From Actinobacillus sp. GY-402 (GTDB lineage: Bacteria; Pseudomonadota; Gammaproteobacteria; Enterobacterales; Pasteurellaceae): a DNA stretch of 64,000 nt. Both the position numbers and the translations under genes were made by a program. The DNA lies in assembly GCF_014843355.1 (NCBI RefSeq), contig NZ_CP062137.1:992001-1056000 (forward strand). The letters run 5' to 3'. Positions 36,732 to 43,861 of the stretch are shown piece after piece. The notes under the pieces are model-generated. The model saw only the letters and a list, made by a program, of their open reading frames with translations, ran no database searches and had not been told where the DNA came from. Positions within the stretch are counted from its first letter, which is position 1, and every line of letters begins with the position of its first letter.

Positions 36732-37547
36732 ATGACATATCAAGTCATCGCTTTTGATCTTGACGGCACATTATTAAACGGTCAGGGAGAAATTCTGGAA
36801 AGCAGCCGAAAAGCGATTCAGCAGGCGCGTGAAAAAGGTCTTAAAATCGTTCTTGTCACCGGACGGCATCACACCGCCGTTAAACCTTATTATCACCAAA
36901 TGGCGCTTGATACTCCGATTATTTGCTGTAACGGCACCTATATTTATTATCCGGAAACCGATGAAGTCAAATCAGCCAATCCGCTTTCTATGGAACAATG
37001 CCATAAAGTGATAGCAATTGCTGATAAATATCAAACCCATTTGCTTATGTACAGCCGTGACGCCATGAATTACACCCGTTTAAATCCGCATATGGAGAAA
37101 TTCCAGCAATGGGTAATGAGTTGTCCGGAAGCGGTGCGACCGAACGTACGGAAAATTGATAATTTTAACGCACTGATTGATAATCCTGCCGAAAATATCT
37201 GGAAGTTCGTAATCAGTTCGCCGGATCGCCGGGCAATGGAAAGTGCGGTCGAAGAATTGCCGGTTTCCGAATTCAGTTGCGAATGGTCATGGATTGATCG
37301 CGTCGATGTCGCCAACAACGGCAACAGCAAAGGCGGACGCCTGCTCGAATTGTTGAAACAATGGAATGTCGATCCGCAAAACGTTATTGCCTTCGGTGAT
37401 AACCACAACGACACCAGCATGCTGAAATCCGTCGGATTGGGCGTTGCTATGGGCAATGCGGACGATGCCGTCAAATCTCAGGCAAAATGCGTTATCGGTT
37501 CCAATAACGATGACAGCATCGCTCAATTTATCCGCACAATTATCTAG
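36732..37547 (+). CDS. ybhA: HAD-family phosphatase, YbhA-like (pyridoxal phosphate phosphatase)
   Basis: The 271-aa Cof-type HAD phosphatase has FDLDGTLL (D9, D11), [15 protein letters not shown] and [10 protein letters not shown] motifs. The TGRHH and ICCNGTYIY segments resemble E. coli YbhA, which dephosphorylates pyridoxal phosphate and other small phosphates. Substrate assignment is by similarity of recalled motifs. RBS AAGGAA upstream; yciU follows after 8 bp, probably one transcript. Confidence 0.85.
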   Translation: MTYQVIAFDLDGTLLNGQGEILESSRKAIQQAREKGLKIVLVTGRHHTAVKPYYHQMALDTPIICCNGTYIYYPETDEVKSANPLSMEQCHKVIAIADKYQTHLLMYSRDAMNYTRLNPHMEKFQQWVMSCPEAVRPNVRKIDNFNALIDNPAENIWKFVISSPDRRAMESAVEELPVSEFSCEWSWIDRVDVANNGNSKGGRLLELLKQWNVDPQNVIAFGDNHNDTSMLKSVGLGVAMGNADDAVKSQAKCVIGSNNDDSIAQFIRTII

Positions 37548-37555
37548 GAACACTC

Positions 37556-37879
37556 ATGACTAAACAAATCAAAAAACTTGATCCGGACGCCGCCATTGAC
37601 ATCGCCTATGATATTTTTCTTGAAATGGCACCTGAAAATTTAGATCCCGCGGATATTCTCCTGTTTAATATGCAATTTGAAGATCGCGGCGCCGTGGAAT
37701 TTGTGGAAACGGCGGATAATTGGGATGAGGAAATCGGCGTATTGATTGACCCGGAAGAATATGCCGAAGTTTGGATCGGATTAGTCAATGAAAACGATGA
37801 AATGGACGACATTTTCGCAAAATTTTTAATTTCCCATCAAGAAGAAGATCGCGAATATCATATTGTGTGGAAAGAATAG
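37556..37879 (+). CDS. yciU: dsDNA-mimic family protein (UPF0263/DUF440, HI1450-like)
   Basis: The 107-aa very acidic protein (many Asp/Glu, e.g. [18 protein letters not shown]) matches the YciU/HI1450 family proposed to mimic double-stranded DNA and bind HU-type proteins. Function in vivo is unknown. Eight bases follow ybhA. Confidence 0.88.
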   Translation: MTKQIKKLDPDAAIDIAYDIFLEMAPENLDPADILLFNMQFEDRGAVEFVETADNWDEEIGVLIDPEEYAEVWIGLVNENDEMDDIFAKFLISHQEEDREYHIVWKE

Positions 37880-37898
37880 CCAAAACCAATTAATTTAC

Positions 37899-37927
37899 TT
37901 GGTTTCCTGAAAAATATTTGCTAAACT
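37899..37927 (+). promoter_or_regulatory. Probable ssrA promoter
   Basis: TTGGTT (37899-37904) and TAAACT (37922-37927) with 17-bp spacing precede the tmRNA 5' end by 13 bp; an uptake signal lies between. Confidence 0.45.
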
Positions 37928-37940
37928 GACCGCACTTTTT

Positions 37941-38307
37941 GGGGCTGATTCTGGATTCGACGGGATTGGCGAAGCCCAAGGTGCACGTCGAGGTGCGGTA
38001 GGCCTCGTAAATAAACCGCAAAAAAATAGTCGCAAACGACGAACAATACGCTTTAGCAGCTTAATAACCTGCATTTAGCCTTCGCTCCCTAGCTTCCGCT
38101 CGTAAGACGGGGATCAAGCGGAGTCAAACCTAAACGAGATCGTGTGGACGCTCTAGCTTGGAGATCGAAACACTAAATTGAATCAAGCTAGTTTATTCTT
38201 CGCGTGTCTGTCCGCAGGGGATAAATGAAACTAAAGACCAGACTAAACGTGTAGTGCTGAAGGTAGAGTAATTTCGGACGCGGGTTCAACTCCCGCCAGC
38301 TCCACCA
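37941..38307 (+). ncRNA. ssrA: Transfer-messenger RNA (tmRNA)
   Basis: The 367-nt RNA starts GGGGCTGATTCTGGATTCGAC and ends in the T arm GGGTTCAACTCCC and acceptor AGCTCCACCA. The tag frame resumes at GCA 38032-38034 and encodes ANDEQYALAA followed by TAA at 38062-38064. It rescues stalled ribosomes with SmpB. A rho-independent terminator follows at 38341. Confidence 0.99.
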
Positions 38308-38340
38308 AAACATAGTTCGATAGAGTTCTATCAAATACGG

Positions 38341-38376
38341 AAAAGCCTTGAAAATAAACGTTTTCAAGGCTTTTTT
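38341..38376 (+). terminator. ssrA terminator
   Basis: AAAAGCCTTGAAAA pairs with TTTTCAAGGC plus T-run, loop TAAACG. Confidence 0.9.
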
Positions 38377-38444
38377 GTTCCTGTACAGTTTGATTGAAAA
38401 CAATCTCATTCCACAAAACACTCTAATTTTAGAGTACTCAGACC

Positions 38445-38495
38445 GCTGATAAACCCGCTTTTATCAGGTTATCTTGTAAAAGTAGGTTTATCAGC
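38445..38495. repeat. 11-bp inverted repeat downstream of ssrA
   Basis: GCTGATAAACC (38445-38455) and GGTTTATCAGC (38485-38495) are perfect complements; a nested TTTTA / TAAAA pair lies inside. It sits between the tmRNA terminator and the gntP terminator. Function unknown; no integrase gene adjoins, so I do not call it an attachment site. Confidence 0.6.
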
Positions 38496-38500
38496 TGTCT

Positions 38501-38526
38501 AAATGGTGGCTTTATTGCCACCATTT
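38501..38526. terminator. Hairpin after gntP
   Basis: AAATGGTGGC / GCCACCATTT around loop TTTATT, 26 bp beyond the gntP stop. The T-tract is short, so termination strength is uncertain. Confidence 0.55.
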
Positions 38527-38551
38527 TAACGTTTCATTTTTTGATAAAAAT

Positions 38552-39916
38552 TTACAGAATAATACTACCAATTAAAGCGATAGCAAAGCCAACTAGCCCG
38601 ATTAACGTTTCCATCACTGTCCAAGTTTTTAGAGTGGTTTTCGTATCCATTTCCAAGAAACGGCTAACCAACCAGAAACCGGAATCGTTCACATGAGATA
38701 AGGCGGTTGCACCTGAAGCGATAGCAATCACGATAAAACAAAGGTCAAATTGGCTTAATCCTGTTGTCGCAGCAACTGTCGGCGCAATTAAGGCGGCAGT
38801 TGTGGTAAGCGCCACCGTTGCGGAACCTTGCGCTACTCGCAAAGCGAGAGAGATAAAGAAAGCCGCGACAATAACCGGCATTCCGGTGTCTGATAACATG
38901 CCGGACAATGCCTCACCAATTCCGCTGGCACGTAACACGCCGCCAAACATACCGCCCGCACCGGTCACCAATACGATTGCACAAATCGGACCTAACGCAT
39001 TATCACAGATTTTTTCAATTTGTTCATAACTGCGTTGCTCTTTTAATAACACAATAGAAACTAACAAAGTAATCAAAAGTGCAACCGGTGTTTTTCCAAG
39101 TAAACGCAGCGCCTCAACCCAAGTTTGCGAACCGTCAATCACTTTGGTCACGCTTAAAGTATTTAATCCGGTATCCAATAAAATTAAGCACAATGGTAAT
39201 AATAAAATGAATAACACTTTACCGAAACTTGGCGGGTTCATGTTCGCCGTTTCATTAATCGGACCGGTATTTAAAAACGCTTTTGGTAATTCAACATGAA
39301 TTTTTTTACCGGAATATTGACTGAACAAATAAGCGGCAATATACCATGTCGGAATCGCACAAATTAAGCCGACAAGCACGAGTAACCCCATATTAACACC
39401 GAGTAAATCACCGGATGCAACCGGACCCGGATGCGGAGGTAAAAAAGCATGCATTACCGCAAAAGCACCGGCGGAAGGAAACGCATAACGCAATACGGAA
39501 CCACCGAATTGTTTTGCCACACTAAAAATAATCGGCAACATCACCACTAAACCGGCATCAAAGAAAATAGGGAAACCGAATAATAATGAGGCAATCCCTA
39601 ACGCAAAAGGTGCTCTTTTCTCGCCAAATTTATTGATCAACGTGTCGGCTAATACTTTCGCACCACCGGTAATTTCCAACAAACGACCAATCATAGCGCC
39701 TAAACCCACCAACAAGGCGACGGATGCCAGTGTGCTACCAAAGCCACCTAATAAAGTAGGTAAAATTTTATTCACTTCGATACCGGTAACTAAAGCTGTC
39801 AGCAAGCTGACTAACGTTAAGGCGACAAAGGCATGAACTCTAAATTTCATGATCAAAACAAGCAAAATAATGACCGCACTTAGTGCAATCAACATCAGCG
39901 AAGCTGCGTCACTCAT
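38552..39916 (-). CDS. gntP: Gluconate:H+ symporter (GntP family)
   Basis: The 454-aa protein has about 12-14 membrane helices and GntP-family motifs (GLGAMIGRLLEITGGA, FGFPIFFDAGLVVMLPI, HAFLPPHPGPVA, SHVNDSGFWLVSRFLEM). It is divergent from gntK-edd-eda and shares the intergenic GntR and CRP sites, supporting gluconate as substrate. Which paralog (GntT, GntU, GntP) it corresponds to is not resolvable. Confidence 0.92.
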   Translation of the reverse strand: MSDAASLMLIALSAVIILLVLIMKFRVHAFVALTLVSLLTALVTGIEVNKILPTLLGGFGSTLASVALLVGLGAMIGRLLEITGGAKVLADTLINKFGEKRAPFALGIASLLFGFPIFFDAGLVVMLPIIFSVAKQFGGSVLRYAFPSAGAFAVMHAFLPPHPGPVASGDLLGVNMGLLVLVGLICAIPTWYIAAYLFSQYSGKKIHVELPKAFLNTGPINETANMNPPSFGKVLFILLLPLCLILLDTGLNTLSVTKVIDGSQTWVEALRLLGKTPVALLITLLVSIVLLKEQRSYEQIEKICDNALGPICAIVLVTGAGGMFGGVLRASGIGEALSGMLSDTGMPVIVAAFFISLALRVAQGSATVALTTTAALIAPTVAATTGLSQFDLCFIVIAIASGATALSHVNDSGFWLVSRFLEMDTKTTLKTWTVMETLIGLVGFAIALIGSIIL

Positions 39917-39964
39917 ACTTTTTCCTCCGTAATTTAATATGAAAAGTAATTATCGACAACGCAA

Positions 39965-39980
39965 ATGTTACCGATAACAA
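39965..39980. promoter_or_regulatory. GntR operator 1
   Basis: ATGTTACCGATAACAA closely matches the GntR operator core TGTTACCGGTAACA; one mismatch in the 14-bp core. It lies 49 bp upstream of gntP. Confidence 0.75.
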
Positions 39981-40019
39981 AAATATTCGCAATTGATTAA
40001 TGAATAAATTGATCAAATT

Positions 40020-40035
40020 TGTGACATAGATCACT
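40020..40035. promoter_or_regulatory. CRP site 1 in the gnt intergenic region
   Basis: TGTGA-CATAGA-TCACT matches the CRP consensus TGTGA-N6-TCACA at 9 of 10 bases. Confidence 0.75.
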
Positions 40036-40133
40036 TAATTTCTAAATTTTAAAACTACCTTGTGCTTTTTTGGGTGATTTTTAATCTATTTATTTTATTT
40101 ACCACAATAAAATTCCCTTGTTTTGAGAAAAAA

Positions 40134-40149
40134 TGTGATCTTGATCATA
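40134..40149. promoter_or_regulatory. CRP site 2 in the gnt intergenic region
   Basis: TGTGA-TCTTGA-TCATA matches the CRP consensus at 9 of 10 bases, placed for activation of gntK. Confidence 0.6.
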
Positions 40150-40180
40150 AAATCACGATGAAATAGAAATAAAACCTTTA

Positions 40181-40196
40181 CTGTTACCGGTAACAA
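40181..40196. promoter_or_regulatory. GntR operator 2
   Basis: TGTTACCGGTAACA at 40182-40195 is a perfect palindrome identical to the E. coli GntR operator core, 40 bp upstream of gntK. Two operators about 216 bp apart suggest looping repression of both divergent promoters. The gntR gene itself is not in the window. Confidence 0.85.
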
Positions 40197-40235
40197 TTTA
40201 AAATAGCCTTAGTTTTACTGTTTGGAGAAATATGT

Positions 40236-40757
40236 ATGAGTAACAATAAAGGAAAGAGTTTTATCTTAATGGGCGTATCCAGTACCGGCAAAACCAGTAT
40301 TGGTACGGAAGTCGCCCGTCGTTTAGGCATGAAACTGATTGATGGCGACGATCTTCATCCAAGAGCCAACATTATAAAAATGGGTTCCGGTCAACCGTTA
40401 AATGATCAAGATCGCGCCCCTTGGTTGGAACGTATTCGCGATGCGGCTTTTAGTTTGGAACAAAAATCCGAGCGGGGAATTATTGTTTGTTCGGCGCTAA
40501 AAAAACAATATCGCGATTTAATCCGCGATGGTAATGATGTGAAATTTATTTTCTTGCGCGGAGACTTTGACTTGGTGCTTAAACGTATGCAACAACGTGA
40601 AGGTCATTATATGAAAGCGGAAATGTTGCGTAGTCAATTTGATACGTTAGAAGTGCCTCAGGCAGATGAAACCGATGTATATCCGATTGATATCGACGCT
40701 ACTTTTGAGGAAGTTGTAGAACGTTGTGTTCAAGTTATCAAACCGTTACTTGGTTAA
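40236..40757 (+). CDS. gntK: Gluconokinase
   Basis: The 173-aa kinase has P-loop MGVSSTGKTSIG, DGDDLHPRANI, LNDQDRAPWL and CSALKKQYRD, all typical of GntK. It phosphorylates gluconate to 6-phosphogluconate, the substrate of Edd. A 9-bp gap with AAGGAGGG leads into edd. Confidence 0.96.
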   Translation: MSNNKGKSFILMGVSSTGKTSIGTEVARRLGMKLIDGDDLHPRANIIKMGSGQPLNDQDRAPWLERIRDAAFSLEQKSERGIIVCSALKKQYRDLIRDGNDVKFIFLRGDFDLVLKRMQQREGHYMKAEMLRSQFDTLEVPQADETDVYPIDIDATFEEVVERCVQVIKPLLG

Positions 40758-40766
40758 GGAGGGAAT

Positions 40767-42560
40767 ATGGATGCGCGTATTAAGCAGGTTACCGATAACA
40801 TATTGGCTCGCAGTCAATCGCTTAGAGCCCAATATCTACAACGAATTGAACAGCAACTGGCACAAGGAAAACAACGCGCCACACTAAGTTGTGGGAATTT
40901 AGCCCATACCGTCGCCACCTGTTGTGGTCAAGAAAAGCAAAATATTCTGGATTTTACCAAGATGAATGTGGCGATTATCAACGCCTATAATGATATGGTA
41001 AGTGCACATCAACCTTATAAAGATTATCCGGATCAAATTAAATCTGTACTTCTACAATTAGGGCATAGCGCTCAAGTGGCGGGAGCCGTTCCCGCTATGT
41101 GTGACGGTATTACACAAGGGCAAGCCGGCATGGATTTGTCTTTGTTTTCTCGAGATCTCATTGCACAAGCCACCGCCATTGGATTAAGCCACAATACCTT
41201 TGATGCCACTTTACTACTCGGCATATGCGATAAAATCGCGCCGGGGCAACTGATGGGCGCTTTATCATTCGGACATTTGCCCACCGCATTTGTGCCTAGC
41301 GGCCCAATGGGAACCAAAATATCCAATAAATATAAAGTACAGGTGCGCCAACAATATGCGGCCGGTTTAATCGGTAAGGATGAATTGCAAGCGATGGAAA
41401 ATGATTCTTATCATAGTGTCGGCACCTGTACTTTCTACGGTACGGCAAATACTAATCAATTGGTATTTGAAGCGATGGGATTAATGTTACCGGGTTCGGC
41501 TTTTGTCCCGGTAAACAGCAAATTACGCGAAAAATTGACCGCACTTTGTGCCAAACAGATGCTCAAAATCCAATCGTCAGGCAATGATTTCCGTCCGTTA
41601 GCGAAAGTGGTGGATGAAAAAAGTTTGGTCAATGGAATTGTCGCGCTTCTCGCATCGGGAGGAAGTACCAATCATACTATTCATTTAATTGCGGTCGCTC
41701 GCGCCGCCGGTTTTATCTTAACTTGGCAAGATTTCTCGCAATTATCGGAAGCCGTTCCGCTTTTAACCCGAATTTATCCAAACGGACCGGCCGATATTAA
41801 TGATTTTCATCAAGCCGGTGGCGTTCCGTTATTAATGAAATTGCTTGCCGAGCGCGGGTTAATTCATTTGGATGCTACGCCGATTTATGGCAGCATGCAG
41901 GATTATTGCAAAATTCCGACATTGAAAAACGATGAAATTGTTTATCACCCCATTGGGGACAGCTTAAATCCTGATGTCATTGCACCTCGCGGACAATATT
42001 TCAGCCCGCAAGGTGGACTGAAAATGGTTTCCGGTAATTTAGGCAGTGGCGTAATTAAAGTCAGCGCAGTAGAAAAAACGTATCAAAATTTGACCGCACT
42101 TGCTTTGGTATTTGAAGATCAAGACGAGGTTGTTCGTGCCTATCAAAACGGGCAGTTAAAACAAGATGCAGTAATTGTCGTGCGTAATAGCGGCCCGGCG
42201 GCACGCGGAATGCCGGAATTGCATAAACTTATGCCAATTTTAGGTAATGTGATGGAAGAAGGTTATCGAGTAATGCTGGTAACCGATGGACGTTTATCCG
42301 GCGCCTCGGGAAAAGTGCCGTCGATTATCCATATGAGCCCGGAATCAGTGAAAGGCGGACCGTTAGCGTTTATTCAAACCGGTGATATGGTTGAAATTGA
42401 TGTTGAAAAAGGCACTATTCATTGCCTAGCCGATTTATCACAACGTTCAGCTTATCAACCCGATTTATCCGCCGCCTATTATCATAGTGGACGGGAACTT
42501 TTTGCGTTATTTAGAAAAAACGTTTCTTCTGCCCAAGAAGGCGCAACCGTTTTATTTTAA
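40767..42560 (+). CDS. edd: Phosphogluconate dehydratase
   Basis: The 597-aa IlvD/Edd-family Fe-S dehydratase carries [47 protein letters not shown] and [18 protein letters not shown]. It converts 6-phosphogluconate to KDPG in the Entner-Doudoroff pathway. An internal uptake signal occurs at 41537-41547 and again near 42092. Confidence 0.96.
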   Translation: MDARIKQVTDNILARSQSLRAQYLQRIEQQLAQGKQRATLSCGNLAHTVATCCGQEKQNILDFTKMNVAIINAYNDMVSAHQPYKDYPDQIKSVLLQLGHSAQVAGAVPAMCDGITQGQAGMDLSLFSRDLIAQATAIGLSHNTFDATLLLGICDKIAPGQLMGALSFGHLPTAFVPSGPMGTKISNKYKVQVRQQYAAGLIGKDELQAMENDSYHSVGTCTFYGTANTNQLVFEAMGLMLPGSAFVPVNSKLREKLTALCAKQMLKIQSSGNDFRPLAKVVDEKSLVNGIVALLASGGSTNHTIHLIAVARAAGFILTWQDFSQLSEAVPLLTRIYPNGPADINDFHQAGGVPLLMKLLAERGLIHLDATPIYGSMQDYCKIPTLKNDEIVYHPIGDSLNPDVIAPRGQYFSPQGGLKMVSGNLGSGVIKVSAVEKTYQNLTALALVFEDQDEVVRAYQNGQLKQDAVIVVRNSGPAARGMPELHKLMPILGNVMEEGYRVMLVTDGRLSGASGKVPSIIHMSPESVKGGPLAFIQTGDMVEIDVEKGTIHCLADLSQRSAYQPDLSAAYYHSGRELFALFRKNVSSAQEGATVLF

Positions 42561-42575
42561 TTTGAGGAAAAAATT

Positions 42576-43226
42576 ATGCAGTGGAATTTATCACCCCAAG
42601 CGGTTTTTGCCGCTTCTCCCGTTGTACCGGTTATGGTTATCAAAAAATTGGAAGATGCTATTCCCATGGCGAATGCTTTATTGGAGGGAGGAATTTCTGT
42701 TTTTGAAATTACATTACGCAGCCCGATTGCCGTTGAAGCCATCAAATTGATCAGCGAAACTTTTCCGCAAGCCTTAGTCGGTGCCGGTACGGTCATTTCA
42801 ACGGAACAATACGACGAAGTAGTCAAAAATGGAGCAAAATTTGTTATTTCCCCGGGTGCAACCCCAAAATTATTACAACATGCTAAATCTCATTCGACTT
42901 GTTTAATTCCGGGAACAGCCACACCGTCGGAAATGATGCAAGCATTGGAATTAGGTTATGATCATCTCAAATTTTTCCCGGCGGAAGCCAATGGCGGGGC
43001 GAAAGCGCTTGGCGCCATCTCCGCACCGCTGCCTCAATTGACATTTTGCCCAACCGGAGGAATTTCGGCTAAAAACGTAGCGGAATACCTAGCTTTAAAT
43101 TGCGTTGCCACTGTGGGCGGTTCATGGATGCTGCCGGCGGAGGCAATTGCAGAAAAAAATTGGTCGAAAATCACGGAATTAAGCCAAAGTGCGGTCAAAT
43201 TAATTCAAGAATTGCGTCAAAAATAA
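42576..43226 (+). CDS. eda: KDPG/KHG aldolase
   Basis: The 216-aa aldolase has the catalytic Glu in GGISVFEITLRS, KFVISPGATP, the Schiff-base Lys region LKFFPAEANGG, and CPTGGISAKN. It cleaves KDPG to pyruvate and glyceraldehyde-3-phosphate. It follows edd after 15 bp with GAGGAAA as RBS. Confidence 0.96.
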   Translation: MQWNLSPQAVFAASPVVPVMVIKKLEDAIPMANALLEGGISVFEITLRSPIAVEAIKLISETFPQALVGAGTVISTEQYDEVVKNGAKFVISPGATPKLLQHAKSHSTCLIPGTATPSEMMQALELGYDHLKFFPAEANGGAKALGAISAPLPQLTFCPTGGISAKNVAEYLALNCVATVGGSWMLPAEAIAEKNWSKITELSQSAVKLIQELRQK

Positions 43227-43238
43227 ATGAACAACTAA

Positions 43239-43275
43239 ATAACAATCCGCATATGAAACATGCGGATTGTTATTC
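43239..43275 (+). terminator. gntK-edd-eda terminator
   Basis: AATAACAATCCGCAT pairs perfectly over 15 bp with ATGCGGATTGTTATT around loop ATGAAAC. It marks the end of the gluconate operon and the start of the accessory patch. Confidence 0.85.
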
Positions 43276-43417
43276 CTATACAGTTCGACTGAAAACGATT
43301 GCATCCAACAAATTAGATACCTCGCTTAAATTCACTTCAAACATTCCACCAACGCCTTAAACAACGGTGAAAAACTCGCACGGCAATCCACAAGATTATG
43401 GATTCAACGCGAAGAAT

Positions 43418-43755
43418 AAGTGGCCTTCCACAAGGAATTAGACATCCTTCAACAAGCGTGGGCACCACTTGCGGAAGGCAAGTTTGAAATTTTCAGCAAC
43501 CCGATTTTAACCCAAATTGCGCAAAAACATGGCAAATCTGTGGCTCAAGTGGTGTTGCGTTGGTTGAACCAACGTGACGTAGTGATTATTCCAAAATCAG
43601 TCAAAGTAGAACGAATGATCGAAAACCGTGAGATTTTTGATTTTACCTTAGACAACGAAGATTTAGCCCAAATTGCCACACTCAACCGTGATGAAATTAT
43701 CTTCAATCACCGTGATCCAAATATGGTGAAATGGTTGGCGGAGTATCGTGGGTAA
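43418..43755 (+). pseudogene. Aldo/keto reductase remnant (C-terminal third)
   Basis: About 112 codons from AFHKELDILQQAWAPLAEG to the stop correspond to the C-terminal part of a DkgA-like aldo/keto reductase (QQAWAPLAEGK, KHGKSVAQVVLRWLNQRDVVIIPKS, NREIFDFTLDNEDLAQI). The N-terminal NADPH-domain and catalytic Tyr are missing; bases 43276-43417 hold only broken fragments with stops. No RBS suits an in-frame start. An uptake signal follows the stop (about 43760-43768). Confidence 0.85.
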
Positions 43756-43814
43756 GAGAAAAGTGCGGTTGGATTTTTGCAAGTTTTTTGGGGAATTTGA
43801 CCGCTTGTGAGGTG

Positions 43815-43845
43815 GTGCCGTCTGAAAATGGGGTTCAGACGGCAT
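43815..43845. terminator. Neisseria-type uptake-sequence inverted pair (terminator)
   Basis: TGCCGTCTGAA (43816-43826) and TTCAGACGGCAT (43834-43845, complement of the canonical ATGCCGTCTGAA) face each other over a 7-nt loop. In Neisseria such inverted pairs are typical terminators. It lies 16 bp beyond the helicase stop, so it would end that minus-strand transcript. Confidence 0.85.
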
Positions 43846-43861
43846 CATAATCTAATGATGG

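Noticed and set aside
38188..38421. Minus-strand frame of 77 codons containing WSWRELNPRP, antisense to ssrA
   Set aside because: This peptide arises from the complement of the tmRNA 3' end and is a well-known spurious annotation.
38308..38551. Attachment site or prophage scar next to ssrA
   Set aside because: No duplicate of the ssrA 3' end, no integrase and no phage genes in the window.
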